From: Rhynchospora pubera
Lineage: Eukaryota; Streptophyta; Magnoliopsida; Poales; Cyperaceae
DNA: 64,000 nt
Reading direction: 5' to 3'
Assembly: GCA_028095005.1 (NCBI GenBank)
Contig: CM051459.1
Span: forward strand, 128,939,657 to 129,003,656
In this document: positions 12,701 to 23,694 of the stretch, piece after piece
How the letters are laid out: every line of letters starts with the position of its first letter
Position numbering within the stretch: the stretch's first letter is position 1
Program-made: the position numbers and the translations under genes
Notes under the pieces: generated by a model
The model's input: only the letters and a program-made list of their open reading frames with translations
The model's database searches: none
What the model was told of the DNA's origin: nothing

Positions 12701-15700
12701 TCATTCTAAACCATTACATCACAATAATTGACACTTAAACTCATTATTCCGACTCGAATATGATTCATGTGTTATTTATTCAAAAGTATTGGATTATACA
12801 TGGTAATTACCTATATAAATTGTAAAATTATGCAATTCTGAGCCTTATTTAAACATTTCAATCATTTCAGGATTCATTCTAAGCCATTTCATCACAATAA
12901 TCTAAATTTAAACTCTTTATACTTCCTTTAATATGATTCATTTGTTCTTTATTCAAAAATATTGGATCCTACAAGGTAATTATGCATATAAATTGTAATA
13001 TAATGCAATTCTGAAATTTATTTGGACATTTCAATCATTTCAGTATTCATTCTAAGTCATTTCATCACAATAATCTAAAGTAAAACTCTTTATACTTCCA
13101 ATAATTTGATTGATTTGTTATTTATTCAAAAAGATTGGAATATACATGGTAATTACGCGTATAAAGTGCAATTATTGCAATTCTGTGTCTCATTTGAGAA
13201 TTTCAATCGTTTCTAGTTTCATTCTGATCCATTTGGTCACAATAATATATATTTAAAATCTTTTTACTGTTTAGAATATAATTCATGTGTTATTTATTCA
13301 AAAGGATTGGATTATACAAGATAATTATGCATGTAAAGTGCAAATAATGTAATTTTTAGCCTCATTTGAGCATTTCAGTCGTTTCTGGATTAATTCTAAA
13401 CAATTTCATCAAAATAATCTATATTTTAAATCTTTATACTGTCTAGTATACGATCCATGTGTTATTTATTCTAAAAAATTTGATTAGACACGGTAATTAC
13501 TCTTATAAGTTGCAAATAATGCAATTTTGAGACTCATTTATGAATTTCAATCATTTCTAAATTCATTCTAAACTATTTCATCACAATAATTGATACTTAA
13601 ACTCATTATTCCGTTTCAAATATGATTCATGTGTATTTATTAAAAAAATATTTGATTATACATGGTCATTATGCATATAAATTGTAAAATAATGCAATTC
13701 TGAGCCTTATTTGAACATTTCAATCGTTTCAGTATTCATTCTAAACTATTTCATCACAATAATCTAAATTTAAACTCTTTATACTTCCTATAATAGGATT
13801 CAGTTGTTATTTATTAAAAAATATTGGATTATACATGGTAATAACGCATAGAAAGTGCAAATAATTCAGCCTCATTTATGCATTTCAATCGTTTCTGAAT
13901 TCATCCTAAGCGATTGCTTCACAATAATTGACACTAAAACTCATTATTCTGTCACGAATATAATTCCTATGTTAATTATTAAAAAATATTGGGTTATACA
14001 TGGACATTGTGCATATAAATTGTACAATAATGCAATTATGAGCCTTATTTGAGCATTTCAATCGTTTCAGGATTCATTCTAAGTCATTTCATCACAATAA
14101 TCTATATTTCAACTTTTTATACTTCCTGTAATATGATTCATTTGTTATTTATTCAAAAAGATTGGATTAGACATGGTAACATCGCATAAAAAGTGCAAAT
14201 AAAGCAATTCTGAGACTCATTTCTGCATTTCAATCGTTTCTGAATTCATTCTAAACCATTACATCACAATAATTGACACTTAAACTCATTATTCCGTCTC
14301 GAATATGATTCATGTGTTATTTATTCAAAAGTATTGGATTATACATGGTAATTACGTATATAAATTGTAAAATTATGCAATTCTGAGCCTTATTTAAACA
14401 TTTCAATCATTTCAGGATTCATTCCTTATCATTTCATCATAATAATCTAAATTTAAACTTTTTATACTTCCTTTAATATGATTCATTTGTTCTTTATTCA
14501 AAAAGATTGGATCCTACAAGGTAATTTTGCATATAAATTGTAAAATAATGCAATTCTGAGATTTATTTGAACATTTCAATCATTTCAGTATTCATTCTAA
14601 GTTATTTCATCACAATAATCTAAATTAAAACTCTTTATACTTCCAATAATATGATTGATTTGTTATTTATTCAAAAAGATTGGATTATACACGGTAATTA
14701 CGCATATAAAGTGCAAATATTGCAATTCTGTGCATCATTTGAGCATTTCATTCGTTTCTGGATTCATTCTAAACCATTTGGTCACAATAATATATATTTA
14801 AAATCTTTTTACTGTTTAGAATATAATTCATGTGTTATTTATTCAAAAGGATTGGACTATACATGATAATTACGCGTATAAAGTGCAAATAATGCAATTA
14901 TGAGCCTCATTTGAGCATTTCAGTGGTTTCTGGATTCATTCTAAGCAATTTCATCACAATAATCTATATTTAAACTCTTTTCGCTGTCAATAATATTTTT
15001 GATGTGTTATTTATTTAAAAAGATTGAATTATATATGGTAATTGTGCATATAAAGTGCAATTAATGCAATTTTCATGCCTCATTTGAGCATTTCAATCGT
15101 TTCTGGATTCATTCTAATCCATTTCATCACAATAATGTACATTTAAACTCTTTTCACTGTCAAGAATATTATCATGTGCTATTTTTATTCAAAAAAATTG
15201 TATTATGCATGGTAATTACGCGTATATAGTGCAAGTAATGCAATTCTGAGCCCCATTTGAGCATTTCAATCATTTCTGGATTCATTCTAAACCATTTGAT
15301 CACAATAATCAATATTTAAACTCTTTTTACTGTCAAGAATATGATTCAAGTGTTATTTATTTAAACAGATTGGATTATGCATGATAATTACGCGTATAAA
15401 GTGCAAATAATCCAATTTTTAGTCCCATTTGAGCATTTCAATCATTTCTGGATTCATTCTCAGCCATTTCATCATAATATTCTACATTTAAACTCTTTTT
15501 ACTCTCTAGAATATGATTGATGTGTTATTTATTAAAAAAGATTGGATTATACAAGGTAATTATGCGTATAAAATGCTAATAATTAAATTCTTAGCTTCAT
15601 TTGAGCATTTCAATCGTTTCTGGATTCATTCTAAGTTATTTCATCACAATAATTTACATATTTAAACTCTTTATACTGTCTAGAATATGATTCATGTGTT

Positions 15701-16131
15701 ATTTATTTACAAAGATTTAATTATATATGGTAATTACGCATATAAAATGCAAATAATGAAATTCTGAGCCTCATTTGTGCATTTCAATCGTTTTTGGATT
15801 CATTCTAATCCATTTCATCACAATAATGTACATTTAAACTCTTTTCACTGTCCATAATATTATTCATGTGTCATTTATTTCGAAAAGATTGGACTATGCA
15901 TGGTAATTACGCGTATAAAGTTCAAATAATGCAATTCTGAGCCCCATTTGTGCATTTTTGGATTATTTCGAAACTATTTGATCACAATAATCAATATTTA
16001 AACTCTTTTTACTGTCAAGAATTTGATTCAAGTGTTATTTATTTAAAAAGATTGAATTATACATTATAATTACGCATTTAAAGTGCAAATAATGTAATTT
16101 TGAGTCTTTTTTGAGCATTTCAATCGTTTCA
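6788..16131. repeat. 172-bp tandem satellite array with higher-order repeats
   Basis: About 54 head-to-tail monomers. Spacing of the landmark GCATTTC is 172 bp at 7014, 7186 and 7358, then 152 bp to 7510 (a 20-bp deletion), then 172 bp to 7682. Landmarks in a monomer: GGATTATACATGGTAATTA, TGCAAATAATGCAATTCTG, CATTTGAGCATTTCAATCG, CATCACAATAAT, TAGAATATGATTCATGTG. Monomers diverge visibly, but blocks recur at about 5.17-5.2 kb (8655 with 13855, 9450 with 14651, 8281 with 13450), roughly 30 monomers. A shorter recurrence of about 2.04 kb links 10329 with 12370. The array ends abruptly at about 16131. The 60-73 aa ORFs inside are by-products of the repeat. A monomer of 172 bp is in the size range of plant centromeric and heterochromatic satellites, but the array lies only about 0.9 kb from a gene. 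Confidence 0.95.
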
Positions 16132-16568
16132 ATCGGTTAAGAGATAATTTACGTCGAAACAATCAATAGAAAAATTAAGTGAAACCGTTTTGGAAACTTG
16201 GAATAAATCACGGAAACCGGACTGGTTTAAGAAACTGAATGATTAGCAACGTAAATGATGTTATTAGTTATTACAAGGGTTATAATTTGCCTACAATGTT
16301 TAAAATCATATTTAAAATACGAAAAATATAAGAAGAAATATTAAAAAAATTGGAAATTAAGTATTGTACAAAATTTAATATATTACATTGAATGATTCAA
16401 ATTGACTGTTCCATCTTCAAATATCAAGATTTGGAAAAGTAACATCTCTTTAATTCCCGAAATTATTTTAATGAAGAATTTGTGGCTCTAAAATTTTAAT
16501 AGGAAAAATGATTTATTTTTTATTTTAATAAGAAGCAAGCAATTATCCGTTTTATAACCGCGTTATTC
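16132..16568. other. AT-rich spacer after the satellite array
   Basis: No gene or clear repeat is seen. The stretch separates the last satellite monomer from the 62-bp repeats. Confidence 0.4.
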
Positions 16569-16757
16569 TCTCTCATCTAATTACCCGTTTATAAAAGAGG
16601 TAAAAAGCCTTTTTACCCGTTTTATAAACGTCTCTCATCTAATTACCCGTTTATAAAAGAGGTAAAAAGCCTTTTTATCCGTTTTATAAACGTCTCTCAT
16701 CTAATTACCCGTTCATAAAACGGGTAAAAGGGTTTTTTACCCCTTTTATGAACGGGT
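16569..16757. repeat. 62-bp tandem repeat ending in a 51-bp palindrome
   Basis: TCTCTCATCTAATTACCCGT recurs at 16569, 16631 and 16693, an exact 62-bp step. Units contain ACCCGTTTATAAA and GGTAAAAAGCCTTTTTACC. The last unit runs into a near-perfect palindrome at 16707-16757 that begins ACCCGTTCATAAAA and ends with its reverse complement, with inner GGGTAAAA/TTTTACC pairing. Confidence 0.85.
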
Positions 16758-17527
16758 AAAAAGGGTCTACTTTAATTTGTTTTCATATTCATCTTGTACC
16801 AACTGTACGTACGTACCTCAATAGTAGACCAAACGTAATATTCATATACTCTAACCTGACATATTTGATTGTTTATCTGTATTTATTATAAAATTAAAAG
16901 GTAAAATATGCTACTTGCCTTAATTTTTAATATGAATATAATAATTTGTTAATAAAAATATATTTCGCCAAAAAATATATCTATCGCAATTTTATTATTT
17001 AGAAAATTAATACAAATTTATTAACCAGATTGAAGGTTTAACTTTTGGTATTTTACGCATGATAATCAATATTAAAAAAAAACTAATCGGATTTGTTCAG
17101 TCGATTAATCAGATTTGACAGCCAATTAATTGGACTTAGTAGTGATTTGAATTTCAAGACCACAAAATGCTCACTAATTGTCTTTTTTTTTTAACACATG
17201 CATAAAAAATAGTAGTAGTATCTAGGGTTCTCCAAAATGATACGATACGATCGTGTTGGCACGACACATATGACACGAGTATGAAATTAGCACGACACGA
17301 TCGTGTCGTATTGAGAATTTTAAAAAGTTAACACGCTTTGACAAGACACGATTCAACATACAACACGACACGAACATGACACGACAACACGAATTTAATT
17401 TTTAAATTTATAAAAAATAGCATCATAGTTAATAAACCATAAATACTTCGTCCTTTAAAATATTAACCGCTTCGTCCTTTAAATTATTTTTAAACGATTA
17501 TTTAAATCATTTTGTTTATAACCGTAG
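16758..17527. other. AT-rich spacer with CACGACACG-rich segment
   Basis: No gene. From 17233 to 17400 there are many copies of CACGACACG and its reverse complement CGTGTCGTG, the motif that also fills the core of the foldback that follows. This suggests that a related or outer part of the same mobile element begins near 17221. Confidence 0.5.
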
Positions 17528-17884
17528 TTTTTTAACGGGTATTTAATTTTTTAATATTTAATTTTTAAAATATGTTAAAACAACAACAAGATGCATTAGA
17601 AAAATATAAAATTATCAATTAATACGTTAAAAAATATACGAATTTATAAAATAGTTAAATAAACGACGACAATATTTTTTCTCTATTTTAATATTTTAAT
17701 ATTTTTAATGAATTTTTATAAAAAGTAACAAAAAAATTTTTACACGATTTAACACGACACGATACGATCGTGTCAATCGTGTCGTGTTAGAATGCGTGCT
17801 GTGTTGATTCTTCTCACTACTTAGCATGACACGATTAAAAAAGTAGTTTGTGTCAACACGACATGACACAAGAGTCTAACACGA
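17528..17884 (+). repeat. Left arm of large foldback inverted repeat
   Basis: This arm pairs with 17914-18238 and, beyond the later insertion, with 27037-27077. Matching pieces include AAACAACAACAAGATGC at about 17578 against GCATCTTGTTGTTGTTT ending at about 18235, TTATCAATTAATACGTTAAA against its complement, and GTGTCAACACGACATGACAC next to the centre. The inner part is built of CACGACACG motifs. It looks like a foldback or MITE-like element. Confidence 0.85.
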
Positions 17885-17913
17885 TTATAAGCTAAGTGGT
17901 GACAAGAGTCATG

Positions 17914-18238
17914 TCGTGTTAGACTCTTGTGTCATGTCGTGTTGACACAAACTACTTTTTAATAGTGTCGTGTCGTGTCGTGCTAAGTGGTGAGAAGAGT
18001 CAACACAATACGCATTCTGACGCGACACGATCGTATCGTGTATGAAATTTCTCTTTAGTTTTTATAAAAATTCATTAAAAATTATTAAAATATTAAATAG
18101 AGAAAAAAAATTGTCGCGGTTTATTCAATTATTTTACAAATACAGCATATATATCACTACAAAATTTTCGATATATATTTTTTAACGTATTAATTGATAA
18201 TTTTAGATTTTTCTAAGGCATCTTGTTGTTGTTTGAAC
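17914..18238 (-). repeat. Right arm of foldback inverted repeat (inner part)
   Basis: Reverse complement of 17528-17884 with moderate divergence and small indels. The loop is 17885-17913. The arm is cut at 18238 by the Copia-type solo LTR and resumes at 27037, so it gives the order of insertion events. Confidence 0.85.
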
Positions 18239-18482
18239 TGTTGGTTAAACATTTTCTCTCGATTTGCCGATTTGCAAAACAACACCAAAACCTTTTTACT
18301 AATATATCCATTTAGTGTTTCATAGCTAGATTATTTGAAGAATGGATTAAAGCAAGTGTGGCACTCATCCTGGAGCTTCAAGAGATTGCTTTGGACTAGT
18401 TAGAGTCAATATATTAGGTTTATTTTTTCTCTAAACTAATCTCAATCAGTTTGCTGTTAAAATGCTGGTTTTTCAGTACAGT

Positions 18483-18598
18483 GCGTTGTACAACGCATCT
18501 GTCGCGTTAGACAACGCACCAGTACTTTGCTGAACTTCTATTCGTTTTGTTTACAACAGACAGTGCGTTACACAACGCTCCAGAACGTTGTGTAACGC
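18483..18598. repeat. Cluster of 14-bp palindromes in the Copia-type solo LTR, left part
   Basis: GCGTTGTACAACGC at 18483-18496, GCGTTAGACAACGC at 18504-18517, GCGTTACACAACGC at 18565-18578 and ACGTTGTGTAACGC at 18585-18598. Further weaker copies run to about 18806 (for example GCGTTGTATAACGG near 18772). All keep complementary GCGTT/AACGC arms around a varying four-base centre. Confidence 0.85.
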
Positions 18599-18812
18599 AC
18601 CTGGAAAGTCATACAACGCATCTCCTCCGTTGTGCGACGTTTCTCTTTGACTGTGTAAACAGAGTGTTACACAACGCTCTGCACGGTCGCACAACGCGCC
18701 TTTGTAAATTCTCTGTAATTTCTGGTCGCTCTTTTTTAGCCAAAATTCCAAGCACTTATTGCATTTAATGAGGCGTTGTATAACGGACCAAGGCGTCATA
18801 TAACGGGTTTGT

Positions 18813-21215
18813 TATGACACCCCTAACCCAGGGCTAGCACAGCCCGCCGTGCATATTTATCCTTAAATACACACAAGGCGGTAAAACAAAATATGCATTC
18901 CAATAACATAATTCATATAGTGCCAAAATTAATACCAGAATATAAATCATAACCCAAAATATACAAACGAATACTGAACTAAATGTGAAAATTTTGAGAG
19001 TACATGATAAGATCACATTTAGCCTAAGTATTAATAAGAATATAGAATTCCCACCACATGGCACGATAGCTGGACTTTTTCTAAACTCACTTCCTCGCTT
19101 TGATTCTTCGATACCTGGAACCCATAACCATCGTGGAAGCACGCAAAGCGTAGTGAGAAAAAGATTTCTCAGTGCGGTATTCAGTTCCAGCACATGAACA
19201 CTCCACTTTCATGTTTGGAATTAAATACACGCAAGAAGAAACGAGCAAGTAATAACAAATAGATATAATATATAATCATGCACAATTATAATGCAATGCC
19301 GACAAGCAAGTCTAAATAGAACAGATCTCAACATCATAAGTTTTTTTACAAAAGTCGGCAATATTATTTGGTCCAAACTAATGCAACTAAGTCTGGTTCA
19401 TATCTCTCAATCAAGTCATTTCGTGTCAATCAGTTCCTCCCTATAAACAGGGATCAGAACCATTTCCTCCTCACAAACGAGGATCAAAACCAAATCTAAT
19501 ACAAGTCAATCATATGCAATCCTCAAAAGTAATCCAAGACAATATCAAAATACCCTACTTGACATTCCAGAATCACTCCCCTCATACCCCGTCTAGCTCG
19601 GGTATCTGAGTCCCATGTAACAGCGCTGACTACATAGCGTGCACCGGTAGCTAGCCGGCATCTGCACGATGTTTCGTGAAACTGGCCAACCGTACAAGTA
19701 GTAACATAACCAATACACAATCCAACATTTCTGTTTCTCAATATGAATACCATACAACATGCAAATAATTGCAATTCAATTCATAAGAATAACATAAGAT
19801 AACAATCTTGAATGCAACGGTCATATGATAATCATGCAATCAACAATAAATCAACATGCAAAATAAATAAAGTAAATAATTCCTACTAACTAAAAGCTTT
19901 GAGTTCATGTGAATCCGCACCTGAACTCCACAAGAAAAGAACCTGACTAAAGAGAACTCGAAGCACCGACGTCACCCACACTAAATCTCTCGTCTCCTAA
20001 ATCTATAATATAAGCAAAATCTTAGATTAAGCCCCTTTAAATGCATAATTAGATTACAAATTCTAGATTTGAAAATTATATAGTTTCTCTCATAACTTTT
20101 ATCCTAATTTACAAAATTTAGTGTTAAATGTGTATAAAGTGTTCCTACATATTAACATGACATCTCATGATACTAAACAAGTCATTGTAACTCATTATCA
20201 TGTCAAAATCCATTAAAATACAACATACTATTTGCTGTCCAAAATGTGCAATAATGAGGTTATGAATGCAAATTATTTTACTACAAGAATACCATAAAAA
20301 TGCAACATCATGATGCCATTGTCTAAAAATTAGCTTGCTGAAATTTTTCTCTAAAACCCAATAATTTTTGTAGAACTCATATAAGTTCTAGATTTTATAG
20401 AAACTCCAATGCACTCATTAATTTACCGTATGCACTAAGTAAAATCCCATAAATAAAAACCAAATTCGAAATATAATTTATTAAATTCGGCCAAAATATT
20501 TTTCATGCACAAAACCCATTGAAATTACATTTTATCCTCAAAATAAGTTCATCCCATTCTATAAGAACCATAATCAACTCTTTAATCAACCAATAATTGA
20601 CATGCAACTACAAGACTCGCCAAAAATCCGAAAATTAAAGAATATATCATGCATGCAATATTTTTCCACTCAAAATCGAGTTTTACTCCCACAAATACAG
20701 TTCAAATCCATTAATAAGTTTAAAACCGAAATAATTAGAAAGAAAATGAAAACTTACATGAATAACGCTCAAAACCGAAAATAAATTAGTTGCATGTGCT
20801 CTTCTTCACCTCCACTTTCCATTTTCTGTTTTTCCCAAATTTTTTCCAGATTTTATTCTATTTCTTTTTAGAGTGGATTTTGTATAGAAATCGAATGGAA
20901 TCAAAAGAGAAGAGAAGGGAGAGACTGTGCGCAAGAGAGAGAAAATGAGGGTTTTCTCTCCTCTGTTGCACGCTGGGTGGGGAAGGGGTTTGGGGATTTT
21001 TCTTTTTTTTAAACTTAAAAGTATAAATGCTAAGTATCTCCCACTATGCACCCAACAACAAAAAGGCTAAATAAAAGTACAAATTAACTCATGCCATGCA
21101 ATGAAATGATAATTAATTAAATTCTCTTCACATTAATCATATCAATAATTAGCTTAATAGATCTCTTAAATAATATTTTAAGAAAATATAATTTCTAATT
21201 TTCACTAATGTAACA
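18813..21215 (-). repeat. 3' LTR of the LARD-like element
   Basis: On the minus strand it starts TGTTACATTAG (21215 downwards) and ends GGGGTGTCATA. The TSD places the end at TA, two bases beyond canonical TG..CA. Short ORFs of up to 119 codons inside it recur in the other LTR and resemble no protein I know. Confidence 0.88.
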
Positions 21216-21227
21216 TCCTCCCCTCCT
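21216..21227 (-). other. Polypurine tract of the LARD-like element
   Basis: Minus-strand AGGAGGGGAGGA lies directly next to the 3' LTR, where plus-strand DNA synthesis is primed in LTR elements. Confidence 0.8.
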
Positions 21228-23671
21228 AAAAAAACGTTCAGTCCTCTGAACTGCTCCGTATCTGAACTAGTGAACAACTCGGGAACATCGCTCTCATCAC
21301 TACCTCTCAAAAGAGTGACAACACCAAACTCTAACTAACTACAACCTTCTAAAGAGTGGCTCTTCCTTAAAAGTCAAGAGTTGCTACTCTAATTAATTTC
21401 AATTGTGCTATTATATTCCCATATTATCTCAGATCAGTTTTAAAGGACGGTTACTTTACTATGTCACCATTGTGTAGTTATGACCATCATGCATTTCATT
21501 ATGTTTGGTCAGAAATAAGTAAACCATAAATTCAGAAGCAATATTACATTAGAATTTTTTTTTTCAACTAGTACCACATTGCAAGGATGCATTATGTACT
21601 TCTTTGGTAGTCAGTCAAAGAAGTAATGATATTCCCTTGCATTGCTTGGAATCTGTGTACAAAACTAGTGACTAGTTAGTTTTGTCATATTCCTGTACTA
21701 AGTGACAGAATTAGGCCATAGAGTTTATAAATCTTTATGGTGCAGTTCTTTAAAGACCTATTACTAGTTGAGACATACTGAAAATTAAACTATATTCACC
21801 ATTATCTAGAACTCTTGAATAAACTTAAGGATATTAAGAATGTATTGAGCACTCAATATAAAAATTACTTAAAAGAAATTTTGAAACACTTCGTTCTAAC
21901 CAACACTAATTGTCAAATAGAAAATACTTCATTTCACAAAATAGATTACAAAAGAAACTTGAGCTTGGTACACTATTTAGCATCTCTAACTAGAGTACTA
22001 CCTCGAGATTTCTAGAATTGAAACTCGTTTTGTACTAAATCTCTTTCCAACACATTTTCAATAGTTTAGAGCAACATAAGAATTTTTTTCTCTTAAATAA
22101 TAATACTAAAATAAGAAACTAAAATGCAATATACATTCATAGTATTAACAGATCAACATAATAAAACCAATTAGTGCCTACATTATGAAAAGAAAAAAAA
22201 ATGCAATCTAAGTATAAAATATATGCAACATTTGATGTTACTAGCAACCTTACATTGAATGCAATTGATAACATAGTCTACTTGCCAAACTTATACTGAA
22301 GCATGTTTCATTACTAATAAAATATTCCTCTATCTTCGAAAAGAACAATGTTCAACTCGTTTTTTTTTTCATGATATTTTTAAAGTAGAGAAAATGTTCA
22401 CCTTTATTTCATTTCCACTAATCTACTCTTAAACATAACCTTTACAGACAAGAAATAGATGGACGTTGTCCAATTATGTTAGAAAATATGCAAGCCTACT
22501 TCACTTACTATGCTATACTATATATATAAATAATTTAAATATATATATTTTTGAATAGAATGCAATCATGAATATGAATTCAAAAAGATATTTGGTTTAT
22601 ATTGCAAACTTTTAGCATCTATATGCACAATTAAAATAGGATGGAGAGTAATTGCAAATAATCCTCACACACCAAGAAATTTATCAAAATAGTTGTAAAT
22701 GTACATGTATGTAAAGACTAAACTAGTTTAATAATTAACACAAATAATTTTGATCTTCAATCCTAGTTATAATAACAATTATAATACATTTGTCTTTCAG
22801 TTCTAAAATCTAGTTCCTTTCAAAATTAGTCCAACCAACATTCTAAAATCTACATTCCTATATGTTCAATATAAGAGGTGAAGTAGTACCCACCATGCAA
22901 TATCCCTTCATATGTATAAAACCTTCGCCTACCAAGGTTCAAATAAGAAAATAAAATGCACTTACTTTTAACCTTAACAGTAACTAATCTAATGAGAACA
23001 TAAGCTATTTAAATCACATAATTAGTTGTAGAAAAATGACAGTTGAAACAAACTTAACGATGTCAGAAAACAATAACAAAATTATTATTAAAACTTCTAG
23101 ATAATATATAAAATCACTTCTTATATTAAACCTACTGCTATGAATGTAGTTCACTGATAAATGTCTTAGATATATATCTTTGCCCCCATTTTTTTTTATC
23201 TCAAATTAACACTTATAGACATCTAAGTTTAGATTTAAGATAATAACTATCTAAAAGAACTAAAGCAATAACAAATAATACAACAATCCAATTATATATA
23301 TATTTTTAAATGCAACTAGTACAATGACAATCTTAAACACACTTGAATTTTTATTTTCCTTTTTTCATTACACCATAGTTCTAATTTATATTTGTAAATA
23401 ATATATGAACTTAACATTTATAATAAGTTGGCACATATTTTATTTGATTAGTTCGGAAATAACAATTATTTAGAGCCTAAACTATTTTAAAACTTGCTAT
23501 CTACCAGAATGTTAAGTTCTTCCATAGCAACTCTAGACAACTAACTCAACAACTAGCACTCTTCAAGAACGGCGTATTTAGATTAGGGGATTTCGCCAAC
23601 AACACTTCTACCAAAACACAAACCGTATAAACACTCTTCCGATCCAGCAACTATGCTATTGGTATGCATAT
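21228..23671 (-). other. Non-coding internal region of the LARD-like element
   Basis: About 2.4 kb of AT-rich sequence with no long ORF and no retroviral protein motif in six frames. The longest ATG ORF is 66 codons (21815-22015, plus strand, antisense to the element). Confidence 0.8.
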
Positions 23672-23687
23672 CCTATCTCTGATACCA
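23672..23687 (-). other. Primer-binding site of the LARD-like element
   Basis: Minus-strand TGGTATCAGAG matches the usual initiator-Met tRNA PBS of plant LTR elements. It lies 7 nt inside the 5' LTR, which ends at 23695. Confidence 0.88.
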
Positions 23688-23694
23688 TTTTAAC

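Noticed and set aside
7996..14866. Several 60-73 aa ORFs with similar proteins (for example around 9450, 11076, 14651)
   Set aside because: They lie in the 172-bp satellite and repeat with it; the similarity comes from the DNA repeat, and the frames are short and broken elsewhere.
6788..16131. CRISPR-like array of repeats and spacers
   Set aside because: The whole 172-bp unit is repeated without unique spacers, and the context is a plant nuclear genome.
6788..16131. Claim that this is a centromere
   Set aside because: Monomer size fits, but the array is only about 9 kb and next to a gene; no sequence evidence for CENH3 chromatin.
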